This document shows, one piece after another, positions 44,385 to 53,016 of a DNA stretch of 53,301 nucleotides. Origin of the DNA: Lachnospiraceae bacterium. GTDB lineage: Bacteria; Bacillota; Clostridia; Lachnospirales; Lachnospiraceae. The DNA is taken from NCBI GenBank assembly GCA_910574285.1, contig CAJTAL010000029.1, forward strand, positions 1 through 53,301, written 5' to 3'. A program made the position numbers and the translations under genes. The notes beneath the pieces were generated by a model. The model saw only the letters and a list, made by a program, of their open reading frames with translations. It ran no database searches and had not been told where the DNA came from. The stretch's first letter is position 1, and each line of letters opens with the position of its first letter.

Positions 44385-44415
44385 AAACTTCCACCAAAAA
44401 AGTGGAAGTTTTTCA
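44385..44415 (+). terminator. rho-independent terminator at the scar
   Basis: AAAACTTCCAC pairs with GTGGAAGTTTT around CAAAAAA, followed by a T. It may end transcription of the upstream block, or have been brought in by the rearrangement. If active it splits the locus before the CapEFG set, unless LoaP overrides it. Confidence 0.65.
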
Positions 44416-44435
44416 GTGCCCTCATTGATTACTGA

Positions 44436-44831
44436 CATCTCATGCGTTTACTAAATTAATTGTGTTATGCGTAATTTGGAATTTTGATCCATAAAATGAA
44501 AAATATATTTCTGCAGATAAAATATCATAACACATTTTCTTTTATGGTGTATGTTGGTAGCATATTTGTCCAGAACGAAGTTTTCCTTCTGATCGAATTG
44601 TCAGATCCTGAATTTTGGGAATTTCTTAATTATCTGTATAATATAAATGGGGGAGATAAGATCATATAGGAATATATAGAGAATCAAGATTTAGAAGAAC
44701 GAGCGAAAAGTGATAACTTTGAGGTGAGATAACTTTAGGCTGCTTTAGCAGCCAGTCCAAACCCCTCGACCTTAGCCGATGGTGGTTTAGCTACAAACAG
44801 ATATAAATTATTTAGGAAAAGGATGTTTTAA
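44436..44831. other. 396-bp intergenic stretch before CapE
   Basis: No convincing gene; a 61-codon frame at 44484-44669 has no ribosome site. A GGCTGC-TTTA-GCAGCC hairpin lies at 44737-44752. Beyond it a GC-richer stretch at 44753-44796 has AAACC and GGTTT segments that can pair. The area may contain a leader structure or a promoter for the CapEFG block. Confidence 0.4.
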
Positions 44832-45878
44832 ATGTCACAACTCAAAAATTCAACCTTACTAATCACCGGAGGCACCGGTTCCTTCGGTCACACAGTCCTA
44901 AAGCATTTCCTTGAAACTGACATCAAGGAAATCCGAATATTCAGCCGGGACGAGAAGAAGCAGGACGACATGCGCCACGAGCTTCAATCTCTACATCCAG
45001 AGGCAGCGTCAAAAGTAAAATTCTACATAGGAAATGTCCGAAATCCACAGTCTGTGCATGATGCTATGCCGGGTGTGGATTTTATCTTTCACGCTGCAGC
45101 TCTTAAGCAGGTGCCAAGCTGTGAGTTTTTTCCCATGGAAGCGGTTCAGACGAATATAGAGGGAACCAACAATGTACTCCATGCGGCGATTGAAGCGAAG
45201 GTGAAGAGAGTAGTCTGTCTTTCCACGGACAAGGCGGCATATCCGATCAATGCCATGGGAACCAGTAAGGCGATGATGGAACATATCGTGAGAGCCAACG
45301 CCCGTGTGGCGGCAGAGCGGGGAGATACAGTAATATGCTGTACACGCTATGGTAATGTAATGTGTTCCAGAGGGTCAGTTATTCCGCTTTTTATCGATCA
45401 GATCAAGAGCGGTCGGCCGATCACTATTACAAATCCGGATATGACACGTTTCCTGATGAATCTTGATGAAGCTGTGGAGCTGGTCAAGTTTGCATTTGAG
45501 CATGCGAATCCGGGGGATCTGTTCATCCAGAAAGCGGATGCAAGTACGATCGGGGTGCTTGCAGAAGCAGTACAACGGATCTTTGGGAATACCGGAACTC
45601 AGATTATCGGAACACGTCATGGTGAAAAATTATATGAGACGTTGATGACCAGAGAAGAGCGGCTGCGTTCTGAGGATATGGGAAATTATTGCCGTGTATC
45701 CGCAGATGAACGGGATCTTAATTATGACAAATATTTTGTCAACGGCCAGGTGATGACGGAAGCGGATGAGGCATATACCAGCCATAATACGAAACTTTTG
45801 GATGTAGAAGGAACGATGAGGAAGATACTCACAACGGATTATGTGAGGGAGCAGTCAAGGGATCAAATGATCAATTAG
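44832..45878 (+). CDS. capE: CapE/FnlA-type 4,6-dehydratase/5-epimerase
   Basis: The 348-residue protein starts with the NAD site STLLITGGTGSFGHTVLKHF. It shows RDEKKQDDMRHEL and the catalytic segment LSTDKAAYPINAMGTSKAMM, where Met replaces Tyr in the Y-x3-K motif, as is normal in CapE/FlaA1 proteins. It converts UDP-GlcNAc to a 4-keto-6-deoxy-L-talo/ido intermediate, the first step to UDP-L-FucNAc. AAAGGATG precedes the ATG. GC content is higher than in the block before it. Confidence 0.92.
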   Translation: MSQLKNSTLLITGGTGSFGHTVLKHFLETDIKEIRIFSRDEKKQDDMRHELQSLHPEAASKVKFYIGNVRNPQSVHDAMPGVDFIFHAAALKQVPSCEFFPMEAVQTNIEGTNNVLHAAIEAKVKRVVCLSTDKAAYPINAMGTSKAMMEHIVRANARVAAERGDTVICCTRYGNVMCSRGSVIPLFIDQIKSGRPITITNPDMTRFLMNLDEAVELVKFAFEHANPGDLFIQKADASTIGVLAEAVQRIFGNTGTQIIGTRHGEKLYETLMTREERLRSEDMGNYCRVSADERDLNYDKYFVNGQVMTEADEAYTSHNTKLLDVEGTMRKILTTDYVREQSRDQMIN

Positions 45879-45914
45879 CTTAATGAATTAGTTGCAAATA
45901 AAGGCGGTGAAAAT

Positions 45915-47186
45915 GTGAAAATACTTGTGACAGGCAGTGGAGGCTTTGTCGGACGAAACCTGACAGAGAACTTGAAGAATATCCGTGACGGTAAGAACCT
46001 TACAAGACCTGAACTGAATATTACAGACATTTATGAGTATGATATCAGCACAGAAGAAAGTTTGCTGGATAATTATTGCAGGGATTGTGATTTCGTTTTT
46101 AATCTTGCCGGAGTCAACCGGCCAAAGGAGCAGGGAGAGTTTATGAGCGGGAATTATGGTTTTGCCTCCACGCTTCTTGACGCGTTAAAGAGACATCATA
46201 ACACCTGTCCGGTGATGTTGAGTTCTTCTATCCAGGCGACCTTAATTGGCAGGTATGCGGATTCTGAATATGGCAGAAGTAAACTGGCAGGGGAGGAGTT
46301 GTTTTTCCGTTATGGGCAGGAAACAGACGCCCGGATTCTGGTTTATCGTTTCCCGAATCTTTTTGGCAAATGGTGCAGGCCCAATTACAATTCGGCTGTA
46401 GCGACTTTCTGTAATGCGATAGCAAATGATAAAGAATATAAAGTGAATGATCCTGTCACAGAACTGGAGCTTCTGTATATTGACGATTTGATCGAGGAGA
46501 TGCTCGACGCACTGGAGGGGAGAGAGCATCGATGTGATTATGGTGATAATTATAGTTGTAATCATAGTAGTAACGATAATAGTAATGCCATTGGTAAGAT
46601 CCGTAGAACAGAGAAACCGGACGGAAGATTTTGCTATGTTCCGGTTACTTATCACGTGACATTAGGAGAGATTGTTGATCTGTTAGAATCTTTTAAGAAA
46701 ATGCCTGATACGTTGCTGATTCCAGAGATTCCGGAGGGTTCATTTGAAAAAAAACTTTTCAGTACCTATCTTTCATATCTGCCGGAAAGAGATATTTCTT
46801 ATGATCTGTTTATGAATGTGGATAGCAGGGGAGTATTTACAGAGTTGATTAAGACAGTCGGCGGCGGTCAGGTGAGTGTTAATATCACCCGTCCGGGAAA
46901 TGTCCGGGGGCAGCACTGGCACAATTCTAAATGGGAGATTTTTATAGTTGTCTCCGGGCATGGTTTAATTCAGGAACGGAAGATTGGCAGAGATGAAAAG
47001 GGAGAACCCTATCCAGTTCATTCCTTTGAAGTCACAGGAGAGCAGATGAAAGCCGTACAGATGCTGCCGGGATATACGCACAATATTATCAATTTGTCAG
47101 ATACGGAAGATCTGATTACGGTGATGTGGGCGAATGAACCATTTAACCCGGAACATCCAGATACATATTTTGAAAAAGTGGAGTAG
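45915..47186 (+). CDS. capF: CapF/FnlB-type reductase with cupin domain
   Basis: The GTG start follows AAAGGCGG. The 423-residue protein has an N-terminal SDR domain (KILVTGSGGFVGRNLTENLK, with SSSIQATL and YGRSKLAGE) and a C-terminal cupin (~280-420) with the metal His residues in RGQHWHNSKWEIF. It makes UDP-6-deoxy-L-talNAc-type product, the second step to UDP-L-FucNAc. At ~residues 208-228 there is an Asn/Ser-rich insert (NYSCNHSSNDNSNAIG) encoded by an AGTAAT/GATAAT-like low-complexity run, absent from the homologs I know. Confidence 0.9.
   Translation: MKILVTGSGGFVGRNLTENLKNIRDGKNLTRPELNITDIYEYDISTEESLLDNYCRDCDFVFNLAGVNRPKEQGEFMSGNYGFASTLLDALKRHHNTCPVMLSSSIQATLIGRYADSEYGRSKLAGEELFFRYGQETDARILVYRFPNLFGKWCRPNYNSAVATFCNAIANDKEYKVNDPVTELELLYIDDLIEEMLDALEGREHRCDYGDNYSCNHSSNDNSNAIGKIRRTEKPDGRFCYVPVTYHVTLGEIVDLLESFKKMPDTLLIPEIPEGSFEKKLFSTYLSYLPERDISYDLFMNVDSRGVFTELIKTVGGGQVSVNITRPGNVRGQHWHNSKWEIFIVVSGHGLIQERKIGRDEKGEPYPVHSFEVTGEQMKAVQMLPGYTHNIINLSDTEDLITVMWANEPFNPEHPDTYFEKVE
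46533..46590 (+). repeat. low-complexity insertion inside capF
   Basis: Short units such as GGTGATAAT, AGTAGTAACGATAATAGTAAT give an Asn/Ser-rich stretch in frame. It looks like an expansion by slippage; the frame is kept. Confidence 0.55.
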
Positions 47187-47297
47187 AGATTCTGACAGAT
47201 CATTCTGTGTGATCAAACATCCGGACGAAATAGAGGAATAAGTTTTCGGATTGTCTGTAGGATAGTATAGATGCTTTAGAAAGGGGGAGTAAGAGAG

Positions 47298-48515
47298 ATG
47301 GATTGTAAAATAAATTTTAGTAAAGTGCGTTGGAAGGATAACGGGAAGTTAAGGCTCCTGATCATTGTCGGTACAAGACCCGAGATCATCCGTTTATCAG
47401 AAGTGATCAAAAAGTGCAGGAAGTATTTTGATACGCTTCTTTGTCATACGGGCCAGAATTATGACTATAGTTTGAACGGAATATTTTTTAAAGATCTTGG
47501 ATTGGCGGATCCGGATATCTATCTGGATGCGGTAGGTGATGATCTTGGCGCTACCATGGGAAATATAATCGCATTGAGCTATCAGTTAATGAATGCTATT
47601 TCCCCGGACGCGTTATTAGTTCTGGGAGATACGAACAGCTGCCTGTCGGCTATTGGTGCGAAGCGTCTGCATATCCCGATCTTTCACATGGAAGCGGGGA
47701 ACCGCTGTAAGGATGAATGCCTGCCGGAAGAGACGAATCGTAGGATTGTGGATATCATCAGTGATGTGAATCTTGCTTATTCTGAGCATGCAAGAAGATA
47801 TCTTGCAGAATGTGGACTTCCCAAAGAGAGGACATACGTGACCGGTTCTCCGATGGCAGAAGTTCTGAAAAATAATCTGGACGCGATTCTACATTCGGAT
47901 ATTCACCAAAGACTGAGCAGTGAGACCGGTGTGAAGGTCGAACAGGGGAAGTATATCTTATTGTCTGCCCACAGGGAAGAAAACATTGATACGGAAAGGA
48001 ATTTTCTTTCACTATTTAATGCAGTCAATGCAGCGGCAGAAAAATATAAGCTGCCAATACTCTATTCCTGCCATCCCCGGAGCCGTAAGCGATTGGAACA
48101 AATGGCAAAGGAACGGAAGTTTCAGTTGGACAGCCGAGTCATCGCGCATGAACCTATGGGCTTCCATGATTATAATTGTCTGCAGGTGCATGCGTTTGCG
48201 GTGATCTCAGATTCCGGGACTTTACCGGAGGAGTCCAGCTTTTTTACATCAATTGATAAAGCGTTTCCGGCAGTCTGCATACGGACCAGCACGGAGAGAC
48301 CGGAGGCATTGGAGAAAGGATGCTTTGTATTGTCTGGGATCGATACGACTGGGATGCTTCAGGCAATCAGCTTGGCGGTACAAATGAAAGAAGAGGGGGT
48401 CAAAGGGATACCGGTTCCGGATTATCAGGATATAAATGTCAGCGGTAAAGTGGTTGGAATTATTCAGTCATATGTGGGAATTGTGGATCGGTTTGTGTGG
48501 CGGAAGGCAAGATAA
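47298..48515 (+). CDS. capG: CapG/FnlC-type UDP-sugar 2-epimerase
   Basis: The 405-residue GT-B-fold epimerase has LRLLIIVGTRPEIIRLSEVI, CHTGQNYDYSLNGIFFKDLG, LLVLGDTNSCLSAIGAKRL, HMEAGNRCKDECLPEETNRR and SDSGTLPEESSFF. It epimerises C2 to yield UDP-L-FucNAc, completing the CapE-CapF set. AAAGGGGGAG precedes the ATG. It is the last gene of the + strand locus. Confidence 0.9.
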   Translation: MDCKINFSKVRWKDNGKLRLLIIVGTRPEIIRLSEVIKKCRKYFDTLLCHTGQNYDYSLNGIFFKDLGLADPDIYLDAVGDDLGATMGNIIALSYQLMNAISPDALLVLGDTNSCLSAIGAKRLHIPIFHMEAGNRCKDECLPEETNRRIVDIISDVNLAYSEHARRYLAECGLPKERTYVTGSPMAEVLKNNLDAILHSDIHQRLSSETGVKVEQGKYILLSAHREENIDTERNFLSLFNAVNAAAEKYKLPILYSCHPRSRKRLEQMAKERKFQLDSRVIAHEPMGFHDYNCLQVHAFAVISDSGTLPEESSFFTSIDKAFPAVCIRTSTERPEALEKGCFVLSGIDTTGMLQAISLAVQMKEEGVKGIPVPDYQDINVSGKVVGIIQSYVGIVDRFVWRKAR

Positions 48516-48639
48516 GCAAATTTTTGGGGACGAGATTGCTATTGAATCCTTTTCTGAAAGCTGCGATACTGTTTAGTGGATAATGGTAAGGTAACTGGAA
48601 GAGACAGTGGCGCAATTTTATCAAAAAAGAAAAGATTCT

Positions 48640-48675
48640 GATGTGACGGCAGACCAGAGTCTATACCGTCACATC
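48640..48675 (-). terminator. terminator at the end of the coiled-coil gene, overlapping its stop
   Basis: GATGTGACGG and CCGTCACATC form a perfect 10-bp stem. The leftward side has AAAAAAGAAAAG on the + strand, giving a U-rich tail on the − strand. The right arm lies inside the last codons of the convergent gene. It separates this gene from the polysaccharide locus. Confidence 0.7.
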
Positions 48676-49374
48676 CAGGGAAATGCTTTCTACAGCAGGG
48701 AAAGACAGCGCTGCGCTTCCAAGATCCACTGATACAGGAAGATCGGCAGCAATGTCTGGAACACCGGAAGCGCCGGAAGTACCGCTGTGTGGAAGGTTTG
48801 CCATCATTTCCTGCGCGTTGTTCTTCTCGTCTTCTGCAAGTTCCTTCTGAGCATAATTCCGTTCATCTCTGCGGCGTTTGGTTCGCTTTCCGCGTAATTC
48901 GTCGTCCAATTTGGATGCTTTTTCCATTTCTTTTCTGCTTTCAGCCGCTTTTTTCTGCAGCTCCAGCATCTCTTCTTTGTTCAGATGCTGCTGTTTCTTA
49001 TGAATCCGGTTTATCAATTTTTCCATACGCCGTATCATCTGCGCTACTTTTTTGGCGTCGTCGCCTTCGGCAAGTGCGCTTGCCATTTTTAGAGAATTTA
49101 ATGCACGGGTCGCCTTAGAGGAAACATCCAGTACGGCGATCTTTGTCTCTGCCCTGGCAAGCATGGCGGCAAGCTGTCCTGTAGAATCTTCCGGTATTGA
49201 ACAGGAGATTTTAAGGCTGTCAGTATTTTCAGATATTTTCTGCGAGGCTTTCTGATCTGTCTCTGACTGTATATTTTCTGTCTTTTCGTCGATGATTTCG
49301 GGATCTTCATTTAGGGCAGGCGTCTGATATACGGCGCTGTCTTTTGTCTGATAAGCAGACGGCGGTATCTTCAT
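48661..49374 (-). CDS. coiled-coil protein, unknown function
   Basis: The 237-residue protein starts with a polar, Glu/Asp-rich segment (residues 1-60). The central ~60-180 region is helical and strongly charged and can form coiled coils (AQMIRRMEKLINRIHKKQQH, AESRKEMEKASKLDDELRGK). The C-terminus is small-residue-rich (HSGTSGASGVPDIAADLP). It has no signal peptide or membrane segment. AAAGGAG precedes the ATG on the − strand. I recognise the general type as a conserved Lachnospiraceae hypothetical but no function. Its terminator overlaps the stop codon. Confidence 0.65.
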   Translation of the reverse strand: MKIPPSAYQTKDSAVYQTPALNEDPEIIDEKTENIQSETDQKASQKISENTDSLKISCSIPEDSTGQLAAMLARAETKIAVLDVSSKATRALNSLKMASALAEGDDAKKVAQMIRRMEKLINRIHKKQQHLNKEEMLELQKKAAESRKEMEKASKLDDELRGKRTKRRRDERNYAQKELAEDEKNNAQEMMANLPHSGTSGASGVPDIAADLPVSVDLGSAALSFPAVESISLDVTV

Positions 49375-49593
49375 TACAAAACACTCCTTTCATAATACGA
49401 TAACTGACATTTTCCCTGCAGTACAGATAACGTTTATCATTCTATATATTTCTGTATGTTTAGGGCATTTCTATATTTATATTATCGGCTGAACCGAAAA
49501 AAAGAAAATACATTCTTTTAAGATTGATTCACAAGTTGTTATGGGGTATTGCAGCTTGTAACTTCACTTGTAAATTTTGGCCATTTTTTACAG

Positions 49594-49622
49594 TTGAAAG
49601 CAAACGTAAGTTCTGATATAAT
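49594..49622 (+). promoter_or_regulatory. promoter of the Y-family polymerase operon
   Basis: TTGAAA (49594-49599), a 17-bp spacer and a perfect TATAAT (49617-49622) form a near-consensus promoter. LexA-like boxes lie in the spacer and just after the −10. Confidence 0.75.
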
Positions 49623-49642
49623 AAATAAGAACGGACGTTTGC
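49601..49642. promoter_or_regulatory. paired LexA-like SOS boxes
   Basis: AAACGTAAGTTC (49602-49613) and GAACGGACGTTT (49629-49640) match the Gram-positive LexA pattern GAACnnnnGTTY in the two orientations. They are arms of one larger inverted repeat around the −10, with 14 of 16 positions paired. Binding would block RNA polymerase directly. Confidence 0.7.
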
Positions 49643-49782
49643 TTTTTTTGTGTTTGCTTTTTTGATTCTTGAATTTTTTCCAACTGTACGGCTGCGTTAG
49701 CAGACGCAAAAGTGCGATAGCACAGATTTTGCGAATAGATGAGGAGGTTGGAATTTTTACAGACGACAGTGAGGTGGCAGTT

Positions 49783-51312
49783 ATGGCGCAGGATAATCAT
49801 ACGTATATTGCAATTGATCTGAAATCATTCTATGCCTCGGTAGAATGTGTAGAGAGGGGTTTAGACTCCATGACTACGAACCTGGTAGTCGCGGACTTAA
49901 GCCGTACGGAGAAGACGATCTGCCTGGCGGTATCCCCGTCGCTTAAGGCTTATGGAATACCGGGGAGGGCGAGGCTGTTCGAGGTGATACAGCGGGTGAA
50001 GGAAGTGAATGCAAAGAGACAGAGTCTGGCGCCGAAGGGGCAGTTTGAAGGTTCTTCCTATGATGATACTGAGTTAAAGGCTTCGCCTGAAAAGGCGTTG
50101 GATTATATCGTTGCACCGCCGAGAATGGCGCATTATATAGACTACAGCACAAGGATCTATGAGATCTACTTAAAATATGTAGCGCCGGAGGACTGTCATG
50201 TATATTCGATCGATGAGATTATGATGGATGTGACACATTATCTGGATACTTACCGGCTCACTGCCCGGGAACTGGCGGGAAAGATCATTCAGGATATCCA
50301 TGCTGAGACGGGAATCATCGCCACGGCAGGAATCGGGACGAATCTGTATCTTTGTAAAGTAGCGATGGACATTGTGGCGAAGCATATTCCGCCGGATAAG
50401 AACGGCGTGCGTATCGCGAAGCTGACGGAAAAGAGTTATCGCCAGATATTGTGGGCGCATCAGCCGCTAACAGATTTCTGGAGAGTCGGGAAAGGTTATG
50501 CGAAGAAGCTTGCAGAACATGGGATGTATACGATGGGAGATATAGCGAGATGTTCGATAGGAAAACCGGGAGAATATTATAACGAAGATCTGCTCTATAA
50601 ATTGTTCGGGGTGAATGCGGAACTCTTAATCGACCATGCCTGGGGATGGGAACCGTGTACCATGGCGGATATCAAGGCATATAAGCCGTCTGCGAACAGT
50701 ATCGGTTCGGGCCAGGTCCTGCACTGTCCTTATACGGCGGAAAAAGCGAGAGTGGTAGTCCGCGAGATGACGGAACAGCTTGTACTGGATATGGTAGATA
50801 GGCATTTGGTTACAGATCAGATGGTGCTGACGGTGGGGTATGACAGAGAGAACCTGTCTGATCCAGGAGTAAAGAAATCTTACAAAGGACAGATCACGAC
50901 AGACCGTTACGGACGCAGTGTTCCCAAACATGCCCACGGAACGGTGAATCTTAAGGGGCAGACATCCTCTACAAAGATGATTGTGGAGGCGGTTCTTAAC
51001 CTGTATGACGAGATTATCCATAAGAATTTTCTCGTCAGGAGAATTACAATCGGAGCCAATCATGTAGTGGATGAGTCGCTGGTCAGGAATGAGCCGGTCT
51101 TCCGGCAGCTTGATTTGTTTACCGATTATGCGGCGCTTAAAAAGGAGCAAGAAGAAAAAGAAGCGGAATTGAACCGGGAGAGGAAATTGCAGCAGGCGAT
51201 GCTGGAGATCAAGAAAAAGTACGGAAAGAATGCGATCCTGAAAGGAACGAATCTGATAGAGGGCGCAACGGCTATGGAGCGGAATAATCAGATTGGAGGG
51301 CATAAGGCATGA
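49783..51312 (+). CDS. Y-family DNA polymerase (UmuC-like)
   Basis: The ATG at 49783 follows GAGGTGG; the open frame reaches back to a TTG at 49669, but that extension looks non-coding. The 509-residue protein has the palm motifs of translesion polymerases: D12 in YIAIDLKSFYASVECVERGL and D144-E145 in YSIDEIMMDVTHY. A little-finger domain follows (~270-400), with a charged tail. It copies past DNA damage with low fidelity. The upstream LexA-like boxes and the YolD partner are as expected for the Firmicutes SOS UmuC group. Confidence 0.88.
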   Translation: MAQDNHTYIAIDLKSFYASVECVERGLDSMTTNLVVADLSRTEKTICLAVSPSLKAYGIPGRARLFEVIQRVKEVNAKRQSLAPKGQFEGSSYDDTELKASPEKALDYIVAPPRMAHYIDYSTRIYEIYLKYVAPEDCHVYSIDEIMMDVTHYLDTYRLTARELAGKIIQDIHAETGIIATAGIGTNLYLCKVAMDIVAKHIPPDKNGVRIAKLTEKSYRQILWAHQPLTDFWRVGKGYAKKLAEHGMYTMGDIARCSIGKPGEYYNEDLLYKLFGVNAELLIDHAWGWEPCTMADIKAYKPSANSIGSGQVLHCPYTAEKARVVVREMTEQLVLDMVDRHLVTDQMVLTVGYDRENLSDPGVKKSYKGQITTDRYGRSVPKHAHGTVNLKGQTSSTKMIVEAVLNLYDEIIHKNFLVRRITIGANHVVDESLVRNEPVFRQLDLFTDYAALKKEQEEKEAELNRERKLQQAMLEIKKKYGKNAILKGTNLIEGATAMERNNQIGGHKA

Positions 51313-51758
51313 AGAAAAAAGAAAAATTATTCATGAATCAGGAAGAAAGCTATAAATACAGGGACATGCTCAATCTCCCTCATCATGTATCCAGGACTCA
51401 TCCGCCCATGCCGGTACAAGACAGAGCAGCTCAGTTTGCGCCTTTTGCGGCGCTGACAGGTCACCATGAAGCAGTGAAAGAGACCGCGCGTCTTACCGAT
51501 GAGAGAATTGAACTGGATGAATATTGCAAGGCTGTTATAGATGAGAAACTACAGAAGATACAGGAACAGTTAAGTGCAGAGCAGCCTGTTGTGTCAGTCA
51601 CATATTTTGTGCCGGATGCGAAGAAAGCGGGAGGTTCTTATGAGACTGCGGCAGGATGCGTGAAGAAAGTGGATGAGTATCAACGTATCCTTGTTCTGAC
51701 GGACGGAACAAGGATACCGATTGATGAGATCATAGAGGTTGATATTTCCTTGAAATGA
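51309..51758 (+). CDS. YolD-like protein, partner of the polymerase
   Basis: The start overlaps the polymerase stop by ATGA. The 149-residue protein has the YolD-type core: YRDMLNLPHHVSRTHPPMPV, RAAQFAPFAALTGHHEAV and a C-terminal beta-rich part ending RIPIDEIIEVDISL. YolD-like proteins are predicted to work with UmuC-type polymerases in Firmicutes, in place of UmuD. Confidence 0.85.
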   Translation: MKKKEKLFMNQEESYKYRDMLNLPHHVSRTHPPMPVQDRAAQFAPFAALTGHHEAVKETARLTDERIELDEYCKAVIDEKLQKIQEQLSAEQPVVSVTYFVPDAKKAGGSYETAAGCVKKVDEYQRILVLTDGTRIPIDEIIEVDISLK

Positions 51759-51843
51759 AAAATGACGTATGTTTATATAAAACATAAGGCTGTTTAGTGC
51801 GGGTTATAATATAATACTCGCTGATTTTTGATACAGGATTCTT

Positions 51844-52830
51844 TTAATATTCTTCATCCCAGAGTTCATGCCAGTCCTTCGCGCCCTCCCACAGGAAGAC
51901 ATGTCCTTTCACCAGCCTGTTTCCGCGTTCCAGTGTCGCTATGGAAGCCATCTCTTCTTCTGTCAGAGGGTTCTCTGTCATGCATTTCAGATTCTCATAA
52001 TAATGATGTACGGAGAAGGGGATCGGGATCTGTCCGTTCTGACGCGCCCATTTCAGCGCAACAATTGCGGGAGTCACTCCGTGAGCCTCGGCGATTCTTT
52101 GTAACTCCGGCATCTCAAGATCTACGATATCTTCAGCCATGATATCCCGCTCGGGTCTTCTCGGAGAACCGATGGGCATATATCCTACCGGAACGATATC
52201 CCGCGCATCAAGATATTCCTGAATCTCCCGCTGTTGAAACGCGGGGTGCATCTCGATCTCTGCCGCCGCCGGTTTGATCCGAAGCTTCGGAAGCACCGCC
52301 TCCATCTTGGGAATCGTCATATTTGATATGCCGATATGCCGGATTAGTCCCTGATCTACTAATTCTTCGCACTGACGGTAAGTGTCCAGGAATTCATCCG
52401 CGCAAAATGGCCTGGAATCAGGATTCCGCGCGTCCACATCGCATCCCGGCGCGTGGTAATTCGGGAACGGCCAGTGGATAAAATATACGTCCAGGTAACC
52501 GCACGCCAGATCAGCAATGCTTTTTTTACATGCCCGTTCTACATCCCGGTGCATATCGTTCCACACTTTTGACATGATAAATAGTTCTTTCCGTTCTACG
52601 ATCTTCTCGTCCATTATTTTCTGGAACACCTGCCCGATCTGCGCTTCATTGCCATAGCAGGCGGCGCAGTCGAACAGGCGGTATCCGCAGCGAACCGCGC
52701 CTTCCACAGCCTCTGAGACTTCTTCCGGCGTTACCCGGTCAGAGCCAAATGTCCCCATTCCTACACAGGGGATCTCCACGCCTGTATATAGCTTTTCCTT
52801 TGGTATTATGGATGGATCCACTATTTTCAT
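51844..52830 (-). CDS. aldo/keto reductase
   Basis: The 328-residue protein shows the AKR barrel with D54 and Y59 (RLFDCAACYGNEAQIG), K88 (FIMSKVWND) and H119 (VYFIHWPFPN), the full catalytic tetrad. LIRHIGISNMTIPKMEAVL and the NADPH-binding segment IPIPFSVHHYYENLKC follow. It reduces aldehydes or ketones with NAD(P)H in the cytosol; the substrate is unknown. GGAGGAAAA precedes the ATG on the − strand. Confidence 0.9.
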   Translation of the reverse strand: MKIVDPSIIPKEKLYTGVEIPCVGMGTFGSDRVTPEEVSEAVEGAVRCGYRLFDCAACYGNEAQIGQVFQKIMDEKIVERKELFIMSKVWNDMHRDVERACKKSIADLACGYLDVYFIHWPFPNYHAPGCDVDARNPDSRPFCADEFLDTYRQCEELVDQGLIRHIGISNMTIPKMEAVLPKLRIKPAAAEIEMHPAFQQREIQEYLDARDIVPVGYMPIGSPRRPERDIMAEDIVDLEMPELQRIAEAHGVTPAIVALKWARQNGQIPIPFSVHHYYENLKCMTENPLTEEEMASIATLERGNRLVKGHVFLWEGAKDWHELWDEEY

Positions 52831-52884
52831 CTGCTCTTTTCCTCCTTAGCTTGACAATAACTTCTCGGAATCTTCAGCCTTGAT

Positions 52885-52913
52885 TTTATAAGGCTTTCAG
52901 ACCCCTATCGCAA
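52885..52913 (-). promoter_or_regulatory. candidate promoter of the aldo/keto reductase
   Basis: On the − strand TTGCGA, a 17-bp spacer and TATAAA (5 of 6 in the −10) lie about 55 nt before the ATG. Confidence 0.45.
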
Positions 52914-53016
52914 AAAAATCACCCACTTTTTTTGTAAAAACACTTGACAAATCGCTCAAAATTTGCGGCGAAGCCGATTGATTATATTTTATTTCAATCG
53001 ACTGGAGGCGATTTCT

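Noticed and set aside
44484-44669. 61-residue ORF
   Set aside because: No ribosome site, no recognisable features, and it is likely random in AT-rich DNA.
50626-51303. 225-codon frame on the − strand
   Set aside because: It is antisense to the polymerase C-terminal region; no ribosome site.
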